Shown here: positions 10,997 to 19,654 of the stretch, in pieces | How positions within the stretch are numbered: the first letter of the stretch is position 1 | Layout of the letters: each line of letters starts with the position of its first letter | DNA from: a virus | Direction: 5' to 3' (one strand) | DNA: 21,943 nt | Virus record (IMG/VR): IMGVR_UViG_3300042317_001356 | Span: 1 to 21,943 of that record | Made by a program: the position numbers and the translations under genes | The notes under the pieces: model-generated | What the model saw: the letters and a program-made list of their open reading frames with translations, nothing else | Database searches by the model: none | Told to the model about the DNA's origin: nothing

Positions 10997-13900
10997 CGGG
11001 CTTTGTAGAGTTTGCTGTCTTGGACTAGGCCACGGATGGCGGATTGCGCGGCGGCGCGGTTGCCAAACTCCATGTTGGTTTCCACCCCGTCCATGGCTTG
11101 CCGGTAGGTGCGATACCATTGGCCGAGTTCGTAGTAGCGCAAAGTTTCGCGGTCGCTGCGGTTCTCGCCTCGGTTTTTGAGGTAGTTGTATTCGGTGCGG
11201 AGGCCGTTCACTTGGTCGGGGAGCGAGAGTCGGACCTTGGCCATGTCGCGCTTGTCAGCTTCGTCGGCTTTGGCTTCGCTTTGATAAACGCCTCGGTCGC
11301 TGATTTTGATGAACCGATTCAGAATAGGCGCGGCGCTGAGGGTTGTTTCGGTGAGCGTGTCGGCCTTGGGATCGTAAGTGAAAAAGTTGGTGATGCCGGT
11401 TTGCTCCAGCGTCCAGCCGAGCATGGGCTTGGTGGCCTCCCATCCCCCGGCGAGCCATTGGTCGTCGGAGAGGATGTAGCGGTTGCGGAAATCATCACGC
11501 GGATTGCGGCCAGCCAGGAAAGTTGTCCAGTTCTGGCCGAGTTCGACGAGCGTGTTGGTGCCGGGAACTTGAGAGCTGATACCTGCGAAAACCTCCCCGA
11601 GTTGTGGCGCGGAGGGATCGCCTTTGGCGGAGCGGATGGCCGAGGTGAGCATTTTACTCACGACGCCGTTGATGACGCGCAGCCCTTCATCTTGTGGCAA
11701 GCGGGCATAGACGGTCTTGCCGCCGGTCTCTCCGGTGGGGACTTCGCCGAGGGGCAGCACGGCAAAGTTCGTCATGTCCCAAGTAGGCACGCGGGAGTAG
11801 AGCTTTTGCAGGTCTTCGCCGAAGAGCCCTTCTTTGGCGAGGGTTTGCAGCACGGCGATGAGCCCGCCACCAGAAAGTGCCCAGGCGAGCCACCATTCCT
11901 TGCCGCCCATGTTGCGCTCGGCTCCTCGGAGGTTGCGTTGCAGAGAGTCGTAGGAGCGGAGGAAGATGTTGAGAAACGGGACCAGCGCACCAGCGGCTTG
12001 GGCATGGCGGCCTTTCTTGTAGTAGTTTGGAATGCCGATGTGGTTGCGGATGGTGTTGGCGGCTTGCGGCGCGGGGATGCCGGTATCTTTGACCAAGACT
12101 TTGTAGGCGGCGGCTTTGGGCAGGAGTTGTAGGACTTGCCCGGCAAACTCGATGCCTTTGAGCGGGGCCATGAGGGCGCGGTCAAAACCATTTCGGGATT
12201 GCTGATCTTGCAGGTGATACTTGCGGAGGATCGCGTCGAGGCTGTCGTCGTCGCTCCCCATGCGGCCACCGAAGGCGCTGTGCGGTCCGCCCGTGGCGGC
12301 GTTCTCGATCATCTCACGGAGGAGTTCGGTCTTGCCGATGTCTCCCCTCGCCCAATCCACGGAGGCTCCCCAAGTTTCGGGATCGAGGAGGCGTTGGAGG
12401 AAACGGGCGCGGCCTTGGATGCCGCCGGGCATGTTGGTGATGGAGCGTTGAAGGTCGCGGGCGGGCGACATGAAAAGCTGGAAGGCCGGGTTGTAGCGGA
12501 TGATTGCGCCATAGACGAGGCGCTGGAATCCCGTCGAGAGGAGCTTGAGAATGGCGTCGCGCTCGGCGGGGGATTGATCCTCCCACATGCGGGCGTAGCG
12601 GTCGGGGAGGTGAACGCCGGTGAGCTGGCCGTCCTCCTTCCATTGCACCAGGGAGAGGCCGGTTTCTTGCGACTCCTGCGGCACCATCGCCTTGCCGTTG
12701 TATTTCATGGGTGCGGGCTTCACCAGCTCCGGCGCGGTCTGGCGGATGGCCTCCACGGCAGCGCGTTTGAATCGGTTATTCTGCGCGGCGCGGTGGATGC
12801 TAATGGATTTAAGAACTGTTTGCTGGAGCGGATCGGCGATTTCCTTGAAGGTTCCCACCTGCTTGCGGATGGCTGAGGGTAGATACTCCTGCACATATTC
12901 CAGCGGGGTGAAGGCGGCGTAGTTGTCGCGGTTGGCGCTGATGATTTCCCAGAGGTCGGCAGAGAAAAGCCCGGCGTCGTTTGCATCCTCCATGATGGTG
13001 AAAACAACATCGCGGAATCCCGCGACGGCGGATTCGAGGGCGGCGGTTTTATCAGGGCCGAGGCGCTGCTGGAGCGAGGCGAGCATTTCGGCGGAGGTGC
13101 GGGCCGTCTCGCCGCCAGGGTTGGCCATCACTGCGCGGCCTTTCTCCACCGTGAGATTCATTCCTTTGATCGTCTCGGTGACTTCGTAGCGTTCGTTGGC
13201 AATGCGGTGATGCTTGAGCCAGACGCCGAAATAATCACGCGGCACCCCGGCCGCATCGAGGCTTTGGTAGAGGCGGCCAATGTCGGCCAGCTTGAGCTGG
13301 AGCTTGCTATCGGCCAGCGGGTGCTCCTCGGTGAGCCAGCGGATGCTATCCTCTCCGGCTTTGGTAATGGTGCCAGCGGCGCGGGCCTTGGCAGCGGACT
13401 CGATGAGGGGCTGGTAACGGTTCCAGTATTGGTCTTTAAGGTTTTCCCACCAGCCCGTGAGGCTGGCGCGGCGCTCGGCAGCGGCGGCCTGCTTGCCGAC
13501 GAAAACCTCGGCACCGGCCTTGAAGGATTCCAGGTCGCGGGCGAGGCGCTTATCCAACACGGCATCGCGGCCCATGAGGATGCGGTTTTGAATCTCGAAG
13601 ATGCTGGCTTTCACCTGCGGGCGAGCGTCGGCGTAGTTCCAGAAAGCTTTCCAGAATGTCGGGGCGCGTTGTTGCAAGTCCGCCGGGGAGTTGAAAAGCA
13701 CGCTGATGGAGTCGGCGTAGAGTTCTTCGGCGCTGTGGCGGTAGTCCACATAGCTATCCTTGGCGTCGTCGTAGCTGAAAGGCTTCCACCATTCGGAGAG
13801 GTTGATGAGTTCTTCGCGGATGTTCGGCGAGTAGCCGCCCTGCTTCTCGGAGACAGCGCCAAGGTTCCGAGTGTCCATGGTTTGTTGCACAAGCTCGCGG

Positions 13901-16900
13901 TAGCGGGTGGTGCGGGCGTCGGGATCGGAAGGATTCTCGGCCTTGGCTTGAGCTTGGAGCTTGCGGCGGTCGGCAGTGGTGAGGGCCGGGCCTGCGCCGG
14001 GCGTTATCGGAAAGGTGCTCTTAAGATAGTTGCCCACATTCATGATGTGGCCGCCGAGGTTGCCGAGCTTGATGTTGCGCTCATCCATCCAGCTCACCAG
14101 GTGGCCGATCTCGTGGGCGAAGGTCATCATGGCGCTGGCTTCGTTTTGGAAAAGGTCAGGCCGGAGCGTGATGATGCCGGAGCTGGGGTTGAATGTGCCG
14201 AGGGCTTTGGGCATTCGTTTCAACTTCGGGTCGTTGCCGGTGAGGGAGCGCACCATTTCCACCAGCTCGGGCATTTCCATGACGGGCACCTTGTCCGTGC
14301 CGCCGAGGATCAGAGGCATCGTCCAGCCGCTGCCCTTTGTGGAACGCACCACGCCAACGGCATCGGGGAAGTCGGCGAAGACTTGGGCGTCGTTGTAGGT
14401 TTCGAGCGCGGGCTTGGGGAGCGTGGCGGTGGTGGAGAGGAGCGGCGCGGGCGGCCCGGCGTCAGCCATGGTCTTGCCGCCTCGGGAGGATTTGGCAGGG
14501 GGTCCGGCATCAGCGAAGGCCATGTTGGTTTGGCTCTTCTGCGCCTCCTCCTCCGCCGCTTGCTGGCGGTTGGCTTCGTCGGCTTCGCGTTGCAGCTTTA
14601 AGCTGTCGTCATCCAGCGGGCGGTCGAGGCTGAATGGCATTTCGCCAGGGGTAAAAAGGTTGCCTGAGAAGGGCTCGGCCTGCGGGGGTGCGGCGGGCGC
14701 GGTGTCGGTCTCATTCAGAAATGAGAAGCCATCATCCTGTGAGGGGGAGATTTCGGTTTCCTGCACCCACATTTGCGTGCCGTCTTCCACTTTCTGGAGG
14801 CCAAACTTTGCGCCGTCTTCCAGGGAAATGGTGAAGGTCTCGGGGTCGATGGCTTTCACATTGAGCCATTCGTCTGCAATCTTCACGCGGTCGCCGATCT
14901 TGAGGTCGCTGGTTGTGACCGGTTGCAGGTTGGATTTCTTGGTCTTCGAGGGGTCGAGGGCTTGCTTAGTGAAGGTGTCGTATTGCTTCTGGATTTTATT
15001 TTGCTCGGCCTCGGTGGGGTCGCCATCCTTGATTTGGCGGTAGCTATTGACCTCCGACATATAGGCATTGAACAAAGTATCCGGCGAGGGGTCGGGCAAT
15101 AAACCTCGCTCGAAGAGTTCTTGGGCGCGGACATCGTAGGGTTGGCCTGTCGAGCGGTGGGTCTCGGCGAAGTGCCTGCCGGTGCGGCGGATTTCGTTCC
15201 AAAAATCATTCTCTCCGCCCGCTGTGCCGCTAGAGCTTGGGCGCATCGGGCTTTCTTGAAGCGCGGAAAGGATAGGAAATGTGCCGGGATCGTAGGAGAT
15301 GCGGGGGAACTGGCGCTTGGGCTTGGCGGGCGGCGAAGTGGTGGCCCCCTCCCCGGCGATCAGTTCGGGTGAGCCTGTCGGTTCAGGCGCTCCACTTGCG
15401 GCGGCTGGGGCCGTAGAGGTGTTCGGGGGAATGTCGTCAACCAGCGTGGCGGTGGTGGGGTCGAAGGGGATGATGTTCGACGGCTCGGCGGCGGGGCCGG
15501 GTAAAGCAGGCACGCCCTCGGGGCCAGGCAGGGCGTTGCTGCCGCCTTGGAAGGCTGGCGCGGGGCCGCCTCGGTTGATGAAGGCTTGGCCGGTGTAGGC
15601 GGCGGGGTTGCCTGCCAGCGGCATGGCGGCTTGGGGATTCTCGGCGGCGTAGGCCAAGGCGGGCTGGCCAGCGGGCGGGGCGAATCCTGCATCGGCCAAG
15701 GCGGATTGCTGGAAGCGGGGGTTGATGATCTCGGTGGTGTCGAGGAAGCGGAAGCCTGCGGCGTCCACGGTGGCGCGGCGGATGGCTTGGGCATCGAGGA
15801 GGCGTTCATCGGCGCGGAGGGTATCCACGGCTTGGCGCATGACTCGGTAGTCCTCGGCCTCTTGGCGGGTGGCGCGTCCGGTTTTGACTTGGGATTCCAG
15901 TGTGACCAATTCCTCGGGGGCGTAGGTTTTATTGCGAGCCTTCACCCCGAGGCCCGCGCCGAGGCCGCCGAAGATGGCGGAGATGCCAGTGCTGGCGGGG
16001 TCGTATTGCGGGCGGGGGGCGAGTTGTTCGCCGGTCTGGCGGAAATGCTCCATCGCCACTTCCTTGCTGATGTCTTGGTGCAGGAGTTTATCGAGGCCGA
16101 GGTTGCCGACTTGGATCGTGGCGTCGGTGGCCACGCCAATGCCTGCGCCTGCGCCAAAGGCTCCGGTGACAAACTTGGCGGCGGCGGCGCTGCCTTTCTC
16201 GGCTTGGATGAGATTGGCGGCATTCGCCAGGCGGGAGATGGAAACGGGCGTGGGGGCGAGGATCGAGACAAGCTGGCCGCCGGTGTTGTAGCCGGGCTTG
16301 AGTTGGTTCGCGGCATAGAAGCTATCGAGGAGGTCGCTTTCCTTGGAGGAGGCTTCGAGCAGGGCGTCGTAGGCGGCTCCGGTGCCGAGCGCGGCGGCGG
16401 TGCCTGCGCCAATACCAACGGCGATGGCCCCCGGTCCAGTAAAGCCGGTGGCCGTGGCGGCGGCTCCTCCTCCCACGATGGCGGCTCCGGTTTGCATGGC
16501 TCCTTTGAGCAGGCCGGAGGCGGCGGCTTTGACTTCGGGGAAAGCTCCGGCGCGGCGCTCCAGGTCGCGGCGGGCGGCGGTGGCTTTCTCCACCGAGGGG
16601 ATCACGGTGCGGGTGGCTTCGTCCCATTGATCCACGGTGCCTTTCTGGAGCTGGGTGTAGGAGTCGGAGTCGATCACCCCGGCGGACCACAGATTCTCGA
16701 CGGCGGAGTTGTAGCGGGCGGGGTCGATGTAGATGCGGCCATCGAGGACTTTCCAAGATTGGCTGCCCTCGGGGAAAATTCCCTCCTCGCGGATGCGTTG
16801 ATCCTCGCGCATCCCGGCATCGCGGGCGGCGTCGAGTTCGGGATTCGGTGCGGGCAATGGCGAAGGCGTGGCGGATGGCAAGGCGGGCTCGTCCTCGACA

Positions 16901-17019
16901 AGAACGGCGGTGGTGGGATCGAATCCCATCGGCTCCTCCTCCACCGGCACGGCAGAGGCGGCATCGAAATCAGCCGGTTCGTCCTCGATGAGAACGGCGG
17001 TGGAGGGATCGAAACTCAT
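10993..17019 (-). CDS. Giant phage polyvalent / DNA-ejection-type virion protein with embedded zincin metallopeptidase motif
   Basis: This 2008-aa protein looks like a large internal virion ('polyvalent') protein delivered with phage DNA. Residues 1-45 are three 15-aa repeats of the FDPTTAVLVEDEP type, with a fourth near 517. About 150-215 is a Gly/Ala-rich hydrophobic stretch (GGGAAATATGFTGPGAIAVG...) suited to membrane insertion. Near 965-972 is FAHEIGHLVSW, an HExxH motif with a downstream EELYADSISVL Glu (about 1096), a complete gluzincin-like metal site. The helical C-terminal region has 'IRYNPAFQLFMSPARDLQRS' and 'ALVPFLNIFLRSYDSLQRNLRG', resembling the LPD38-type domain of phage polyvalent proteins. 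The start is the ATG at 17019 (ATGA overlap), not the out-of-frame-looking extension to 17313. It is the last gene of the virion block. Confidence 0.8.
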   Translation of the reverse strand: MSFDPSTAVLIEDEPADFDAASAVPVEEEPMGFDPTTAVLVEDEPALPSATPSPLPAPNPELDAARDAGMREDQRIREEGIFPEGSQSWKVLDGRIYIDPARYNSAVENLWSAGVIDSDSYTQLQKGTVDQWDEATRTVIPSVEKATAARRDLERRAGAFPEVKAAASGLLKGAMQTGAAIVGGGAAATATGFTGPGAIAVGIGAGTAAALGTGAAYDALLEASSKESDLLDSFYAANQLKPGYNTGGQLVSILAPTPVSISRLANAANLIQAEKGSAAAAKFVTGAFGAGAGIGVATDATIQVGNLGLDKLLHQDISKEVAMEHFRQTGEQLAPRPQYDPASTGISAIFGGLGAGLGVKARNKTYAPEELVTLESQVKTGRATRQEAEDYRVMRQAVDTLRADERLLDAQAIRRATVDAAGFRFLDTTEIINPRFQQSALADAGFAPPAGQPALAYAAENPQAAMPLAGNPAAYTGQAFINRGGPAPAFQGGSNALPGPEGVPALPGPAAEPSNIIPFDPTTATLVDDIPPNTSTAPAAASGAPEPTGSPELIAGEGATTSPPAKPKRQFPRISYDPGTFPILSALQESPMRPSSSGTAGGENDFWNEIRRTGRHFAETHRSTGQPYDVRAQELFERGLLPDPSPDTLFNAYMSEVNSYRQIKDGDPTEAEQNKIQKQYDTFTKQALDPSKTKKSNLQPVTTSDLKIGDRVKIADEWLNVKAIDPETFTISLEDGAKFGLQKVEDGTQMWVQETEISPSQDDGFSFLNETDTAPAAPPQAEPFSGNLFTPGEMPFSLDRPLDDDSLKLQREADEANRQQAAEEEAQKSQTNMAFADAGPPAKSSRGGKTMADAGPPAPLLSTTATLPKPALETYNDAQVFADFPDAVGVVRSTKGSGWTMPLILGGTDKVPVMEMPELVEMVRSLTGNDPKLKRMPKALGTFNPSSGIITLRPDLFQNEASAMMTFAHEIGHLVSWMDERNIKLGNLGGHIMNVGNYLKSTFPITPGAGPALTTADRRKLQAQAKAENPSDPDARTTRYRELVQQTMDTRNLGAVSEKQGGYSPNIREELINLSEWWKPFSYDDAKDSYVDYRHSAEELYADSISVLFNSPADLQQRAPTFWKAFWNYADARPQVKASIFEIQNRILMGRDAVLDKRLARDLESFKAGAEVFVGKQAAAAERRASLTGWWENLKDQYWNRYQPLIESAAKARAAGTITKAGEDSIRWLTEEHPLADSKLQLKLADIGRLYQSLDAAGVPRDYFGVWLKHHRIANERYEVTETIKGMNLTVEKGRAVMANPGGETARTSAEMLASLQQRLGPDKTAALESAVAGFRDVVFTIMEDANDAGLFSADLWEIISANRDNYAAFTPLEYVQEYLPSAIRKQVGTFKEIADPLQQTVLKSISIHRAAQNNRFKRAAVEAIRQTAPELVKPAPMKYNGKAMVPQESQETGLSLVQWKEDGQLTGVHLPDRYARMWEDQSPAERDAILKLLSTGFQRLVYGAIIRYNPAFQLFMSPARDLQRSITNMPGGIQGRARFLQRLLDPETWGASVDWARGDIGKTELLREMIENAATGGPHSAFGGRMGSDDDSLDAILRKYHLQDQQSRNGFDRALMAPLKGIEFAGQVLQLLPKAAAYKVLVKDTGIPAPQAANTIRNHIGIPNYYKKGRHAQAAGALVPFLNIFLRSYDSLQRNLRGAERNMGGKEWWLAWALSGGGLIAVLQTLAKEGLFGEDLQKLYSRVPTWDMTNFAVLPLGEVPTGETGGKTVYARLPQDEGLRVINGVVSKMLTSAIRSAKGDPSAPQLGEVFAGISSQVPGTNTLVELGQNWTTFLAGRNPRDDFRNRYILSDDQWLAGGWEATKPMLGWTLEQTGITNFFTYDPKADTLTETTLSAAPILNRFIKISDRGVYQSEAKADEADKRDMAKVRLSLPDQVNGLRTEYNYLKNRGENRSDRETLRYYELGQWYRTYRQAMDGVETNMEFGNRAAAQSAIRGLVQDSKLYKAR
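16885..17019 (-). repeat. Three in-frame 15-aa repeats at the N-terminus of the polyvalent protein
   Basis: Residues 1-15, 16-30 and 31-45 align without gaps: xxFDxxxAVxVEDEP. A fourth unit, IPFDPTTATLVDDIP, lies at 15427-15471 (from residue 517), ahead of another domain. The acidic repeats look like short linear motifs between modules, possibly docking or packaging tags; I recall similar FDPSTA-type motifs in other phage virion proteins, but cannot verify that here. Confidence 0.8.
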
Positions 17020-18035
17020 TCCCAAGCTCCGTTGCCACGGTAGGTTTTCACATTGCCAGCGGCATCGCGGTAGCGTTTGCCTGGTTGGAATTGGTCGGGC
17101 GTGGGCATGGGGTTGGGCCGGGGGGTTTGGGAAGGGGCGGCGGAGCGGGTGGCGGCAGGCGTCGGCGTCGGCGCTGGCGTGGCAGCGGGCGCGGGGGAGG
17201 ATTTGGAGGAGCGGTTCACGGGGCGGATGGCGACTTCGATGCGTTTGTCGAAATCGGATTTTTCGCTTTCCAGTTGCTTGCGGAGGGAAGCCACCTTGGT
17301 TCCGCCGAGCCACCCGGCAGGCTCATAGGTGCCGGTCTCGTCGTTGTAGGCCACAGATTCCGCTTCGGTAAAACGAGTGAGATCCGTGAGGCGAGCGCCC
17401 ACATTTTCACTCTGGAGCTGGAGGCGTTTGATGTTGTCCTCTTGCGTAGCGGAGAGTTTCGCGGGGCCGCGCACGGCTTCCCCGGTGCTTTCATTCCATG
17501 CCGGGAAGCTGCGGCCCGTGAGCGGGTCGATCATAACCATGGTGCCATCCTCGGCTTGCTTGATTTCCATCTTCACCGCCTCGGTCTGCTTGGCTTCGGG
17601 GATGATTTGGTTATTCACCATGTTGACGGTGCGGCCATCGGGCAGGGCTACGGTCTGAACTTGCGAGGCGCGGGATCGCTTCACGCTGTCTTGGTAAATG
17701 CGGAGGGCATCGCGGGCGGGGACGCTGCGGCCCGAGGCTTTGGTGGCGCGGATGACTTCCTTCTCATGCGGGGAGAGGGCATTCCATTGCTCTTGGCTGG
17801 TGATGCGAATGCTGGCTCCCTGGGCGAGCCGGGCGGCGACGGCATCGAAAGGCTCGTCGTCTTGACCCGCCACGGCATCTAGGGCTTGGCCCACCGGTTG
17901 TTGCTGGGTGGCCGGATCGACGGCATCAAACGCTGCCGATAAGGGCATGATGTTATTTGGATCAGCGTCGGCAGAGGGGTTCACCGGGAGCGGCACAACC
18001 TGGTCGTAATCGAGAGCGGCTTGCTGGGGGGTCAT
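17016..18035 (-). CDS. Virion-associated hypothetical protein with C-terminal GKRYRDAAGNVKTYRGNGAWE motif
   Basis: This 339-aa protein has a Pro/Asp-rich disordered N-terminus (1-60), a central folded region with 'EQWNALSPHEKEVIRATKASGRSVPARDALRIYQDSVKRS' and 'VALPDGRTVNMVNNQIIPEAKQTEAVKMEIKQAEDGTMVMIDPLTGRSFPAWNE', a helical coiled-coil-like stretch around 210-285, and a Pro/Ala-Thr linker. It ends 'FQPGKRYRDAAGNVKTYRGNGAWE', a short motif I associate with C-termini of phage structural proteins. It overlaps the giant protein by ATGA (17016-17019), so the two are coupled and probably co-assembled. A tail/ejectosome role is inferred from position. No enzyme motif is visible. Confidence 0.65.
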   Translation of the reverse strand: MTPQQAALDYDQVVPLPVNPSADADPNNIMPLSAAFDAVDPATQQQPVGQALDAVAGQDDEPFDAVAARLAQGASIRITSQEQWNALSPHEKEVIRATKASGRSVPARDALRIYQDSVKRSRASQVQTVALPDGRTVNMVNNQIIPEAKQTEAVKMEIKQAEDGTMVMIDPLTGRSFPAWNESTGEAVRGPAKLSATQEDNIKRLQLQSENVGARLTDLTRFTEAESVAYNDETGTYEPAGWLGGTKVASLRKQLESEKSDFDKRIEVAIRPVNRSSKSSPAPAATPAPTPTPAATRSAAPSQTPRPNPMPTPDQFQPGKRYRDAAGNVKTYRGNGAWE

Positions 18036-18044
18036 GGAAAGATT

Positions 18045-18542
18045 TTACTGCCAGATGTCAACGCCATCCGCCACATCGACGCTAAACATAGGCGAAGACC
18101 CACCTCCTCCGCCGATGCCGAGGGCGGCTTTCTGTTTGGCGAGATTGAGGGCTTGGGTGTATTGGGCGTTTTGATTGAACCGGCTTTGGAGGTTTTGCAT
18201 GGCGGGCTGGAAGGCCATGTAAATGCCGGACATTTTATCGAGGTTATTTCCAGCATCGGCCATTCGCTTGGTGATGATTTGTTGCAGGGCTACTCCTTCG
18301 GCTCCGTAAGTAGGCAGGGTGGACTGCATGGTATTAAGGGCTTCGCCAATGCTGGTCGCCTTGCTGGCGTCTTCCTGTTTCTTGGTAATAACTTCCGCAA
18401 TGCTGGACCCCATAGATTCTAGTCCTTCGCCGATGGATTGGCCCATGTTGGCCATTCCTTGGGCGCGGGTGTTGGCGGCGTTGGCGGTGTATTGTCCGAG
18501 GATTTCGCCGGAGCGGTCGTTGACGGTGGGGGCGTAGGGCAT
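18045..18542 (-). CDS. Virion-associated hypothetical protein, helical
   Basis: The 165-aa protein starts MPYAPTVNDRSGEILGQYTANAANTRAQG and is largely helical, rich in Met, Ala, Gln and Asn, with a Gly-rich patch (GIGGGGGSS, about 143-151). The composition resembles the neighbouring 702-aa protein and small phage internal virion or tail-adaptor proteins. It lies 9 bases before the 339-aa gene and 4 bases after the YkgJ-like gene, so it is in the same transcription unit. No Shine-Dalgarno or family motif is evident. An ejection-apparatus role is a guess from composition and place. Confidence 0.6.
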   Translation of the reverse strand: MPYAPTVNDRSGEILGQYTANAANTRAQGMANMGQSIGEGLESMGSSIAEVITKKQEDASKATSIGEALNTMQSTLPTYGAEGVALQQIITKRMADAGNNLDKMSGIYMAFQPAMQNLQSRFNQNAQYTQALNLAKQKAALGIGGGGGSSPMFSVDVADGVDIWQ

Positions 18543-18546
18543 GGGA

Positions 18547-18834
18547 TTAGGTGGGGAGGTTTTGGGATTGGCGGGCTTCTAGGCAGAGAGGGCTGCCGGG
18601 GACAAATGCTCGGCAGGCAGATGGGCGGGATTCGTAAATTGCGCAGGCGACTCCTCGGCCCACCTCGCCACGGAGGGCGATGCAGCGTCCGCAGGGGTCG
18701 GTCTTGAGCAGGGGGTAGTCGGTGCGGAGGTAGTCGGCAGGGATGCCGGTGGCGTCGGAGCGGTCGCGGCGGAGCACGGGCCAGCTCCATTTGTGGCTGC
18801 AACATGCGCCGCAGGATTGGCAGTCGTATTCCAT
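18547..18834 (-). CDS. YkgJ-family cysteine-cluster protein (putative metal-binding)
   Basis: The 95-aa protein carries the YkgJ/cysteine-cluster signature: CQSCGACC (Cys5, 8, 11, 12), then 'PCGRCIAL' (48, 51), 'ACAIYESRPSACRAFVPGSPLC' (64, 74, 84). The family is thought to chelate zinc or iron-sulfur; its biochemical role is poorly defined. An in-frame TAA sits 9 bases before the ATG at 18834, so this is an independent start. The preceding PP-loop gene remains open through most of this gene in another frame (256 nt overlap), which is odd. The pairing with a PAPS-reductase-family gene suggests joint sulfur or redox chemistry, by context only. Confidence 0.85.
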   Translation of the reverse strand: MEYDCQSCGACCSHKWSWPVLRRDRSDATGIPADYLRTDYPLLKTDPCGRCIALRGEVGRGVACAIYESRPSACRAFVPGSPLCLEARQSQNLPT

Positions 18835-19652
18835 ATAGGCTTAAATCCGAGGTCGGGGAAAACGATGTCTTCGTAAGGGGCGAGGTGACTGATGTTGCTG
18901 ATGCGAGCTTTGAGCTTAGGGCAATCCACATGCGGGCCTTGGTGGCGGTCCACGCAGTTGAAGCAGACGGGGTAGAAGTCGGCGTTGAGGGATTTGTCGG
19001 GGTTGTTGACCCAACCGGCTTCGGTCTTGATGTAGCGGGTGGGGTCTGGCGTCACGCCGTGGTCTTCGAGGTAGGTGTAGATGTCCGTGTCGCTCCAATC
19101 GCGCATCGGGTAGAGGCTCACGGGGCCGCCGGGGACATTGCGGATGTCGAGCGCGAGGGGCACATGGCCTTTGATGAGGTCGGTGTCTTGGTATTTGGTG
19201 CCGATGTAGACGGCTTCCCAGGGCCAGTTGAAATTCCCGGTGGGGCGTTGGAGAAAATCGGTAACGCCGCAGAGGTAGCGTTCGCCCGGCTTGGGCCGCT
19301 CGGTGCCGAGGCTCATTACCACGGCGGTCTTACCCCATTGGTAATACTTGAGCATGTCAAAACGCATGGTGCCATTTTCCACATCGGGGCCATCGGCGAT
19401 GGCCATGCGTGTCGGCGGGTAGTCATAAATGGTGAGGCCCCATTCTTTGATCAGATGGTCGCTGTAGGCGTAGCGCTCGCGGAGCTTGGGCTCGCGGTAT
19501 TGCACGACAGGTAGGTCGATGCCGCAGTAGTGCAGGAGCACATGGAGCATGGCGGTGCTGTCCTTCCCGCCGCTCCAAAGCACGGCGGCGTTGGGCCATC
19601 GGGTGTGCCAGGCGTGGATGCGGTCAACGGTGTTGGCGATGAGTTCCTGCAT
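18579..19652 (-). CDS. PAPS-reductase-family PP-loop protein (C-terminus doubtful after residue 270)
   Basis: This protein has an adenine-nucleotide PP-loop SGGKDST (27-33) in 'NAAVLWSGGKDSTAMLHVLLH', followed by 'LPVVQYREP', 'RYLCGVTDFLQ', and 'LYPMRDWSDTDIYTYLEDHGV' (180-200), the conserved W/D segment of the phosphoadenosine-phosphosulfate reductase/PP-loop family. A CFNC pair (230-233) with a nearby Cys244 could bind metal. The ECGLH reductase tail of canonical CysH is not seen, so an assimilatory reductase is not assured; base or nucleotide modification is possible. Folded sequence ends near residue 270 (PDLGF). The remaining 87 residues are Pro/Thr/Ala-rich and read through the YkgJ gene in another frame, so the natural stop may have been lost by a one-base change near 18843. 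Confidence 0.82.
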   Translation of the reverse strand: MQELIANTVDRIHAWHTRWPNAAVLWSGGKDSTAMLHVLLHYCGIDLPVVQYREPKLRERYAYSDHLIKEWGLTIYDYPPTRMAIADGPDVENGTMRFDMLKYYQWGKTAVVMSLGTERPKPGERYLCGVTDFLQRPTGNFNWPWEAVYIGTKYQDTDLIKGHVPLALDIRNVPGGPVSLYPMRDWSDTDIYTYLEDHGVTPDPTRYIKTEAGWVNNPDKSLNADFYPVCFNCVDRHQGPHVDCPKLKARISNISHLAPYEDIVFPDLGFKPIWNTTANPAAHVAATNGAGPCSAATAPTPPASLPTTSAPTTPCSRPTPADAASPSVARWAEESPAQFTNPAHLPAEHLSPAALSA

Positions 19653-19654
19653 AT

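Noticed and set aside
13207-14601. 464-aa plus-strand open frame inside the polyvalent gene
   Set aside because: Antisense shadow with no recognisable domain, while the minus strand carries the HEIGH motif in a continuous 2008-codon frame.
17020-17313. 98-residue N-terminal extension of the giant protein
   Set aside because: Out-of-frame reading of the end of the upstream gene; the ATGA overlap and the repeat unit beginning at residue 1 place the start at 17019.
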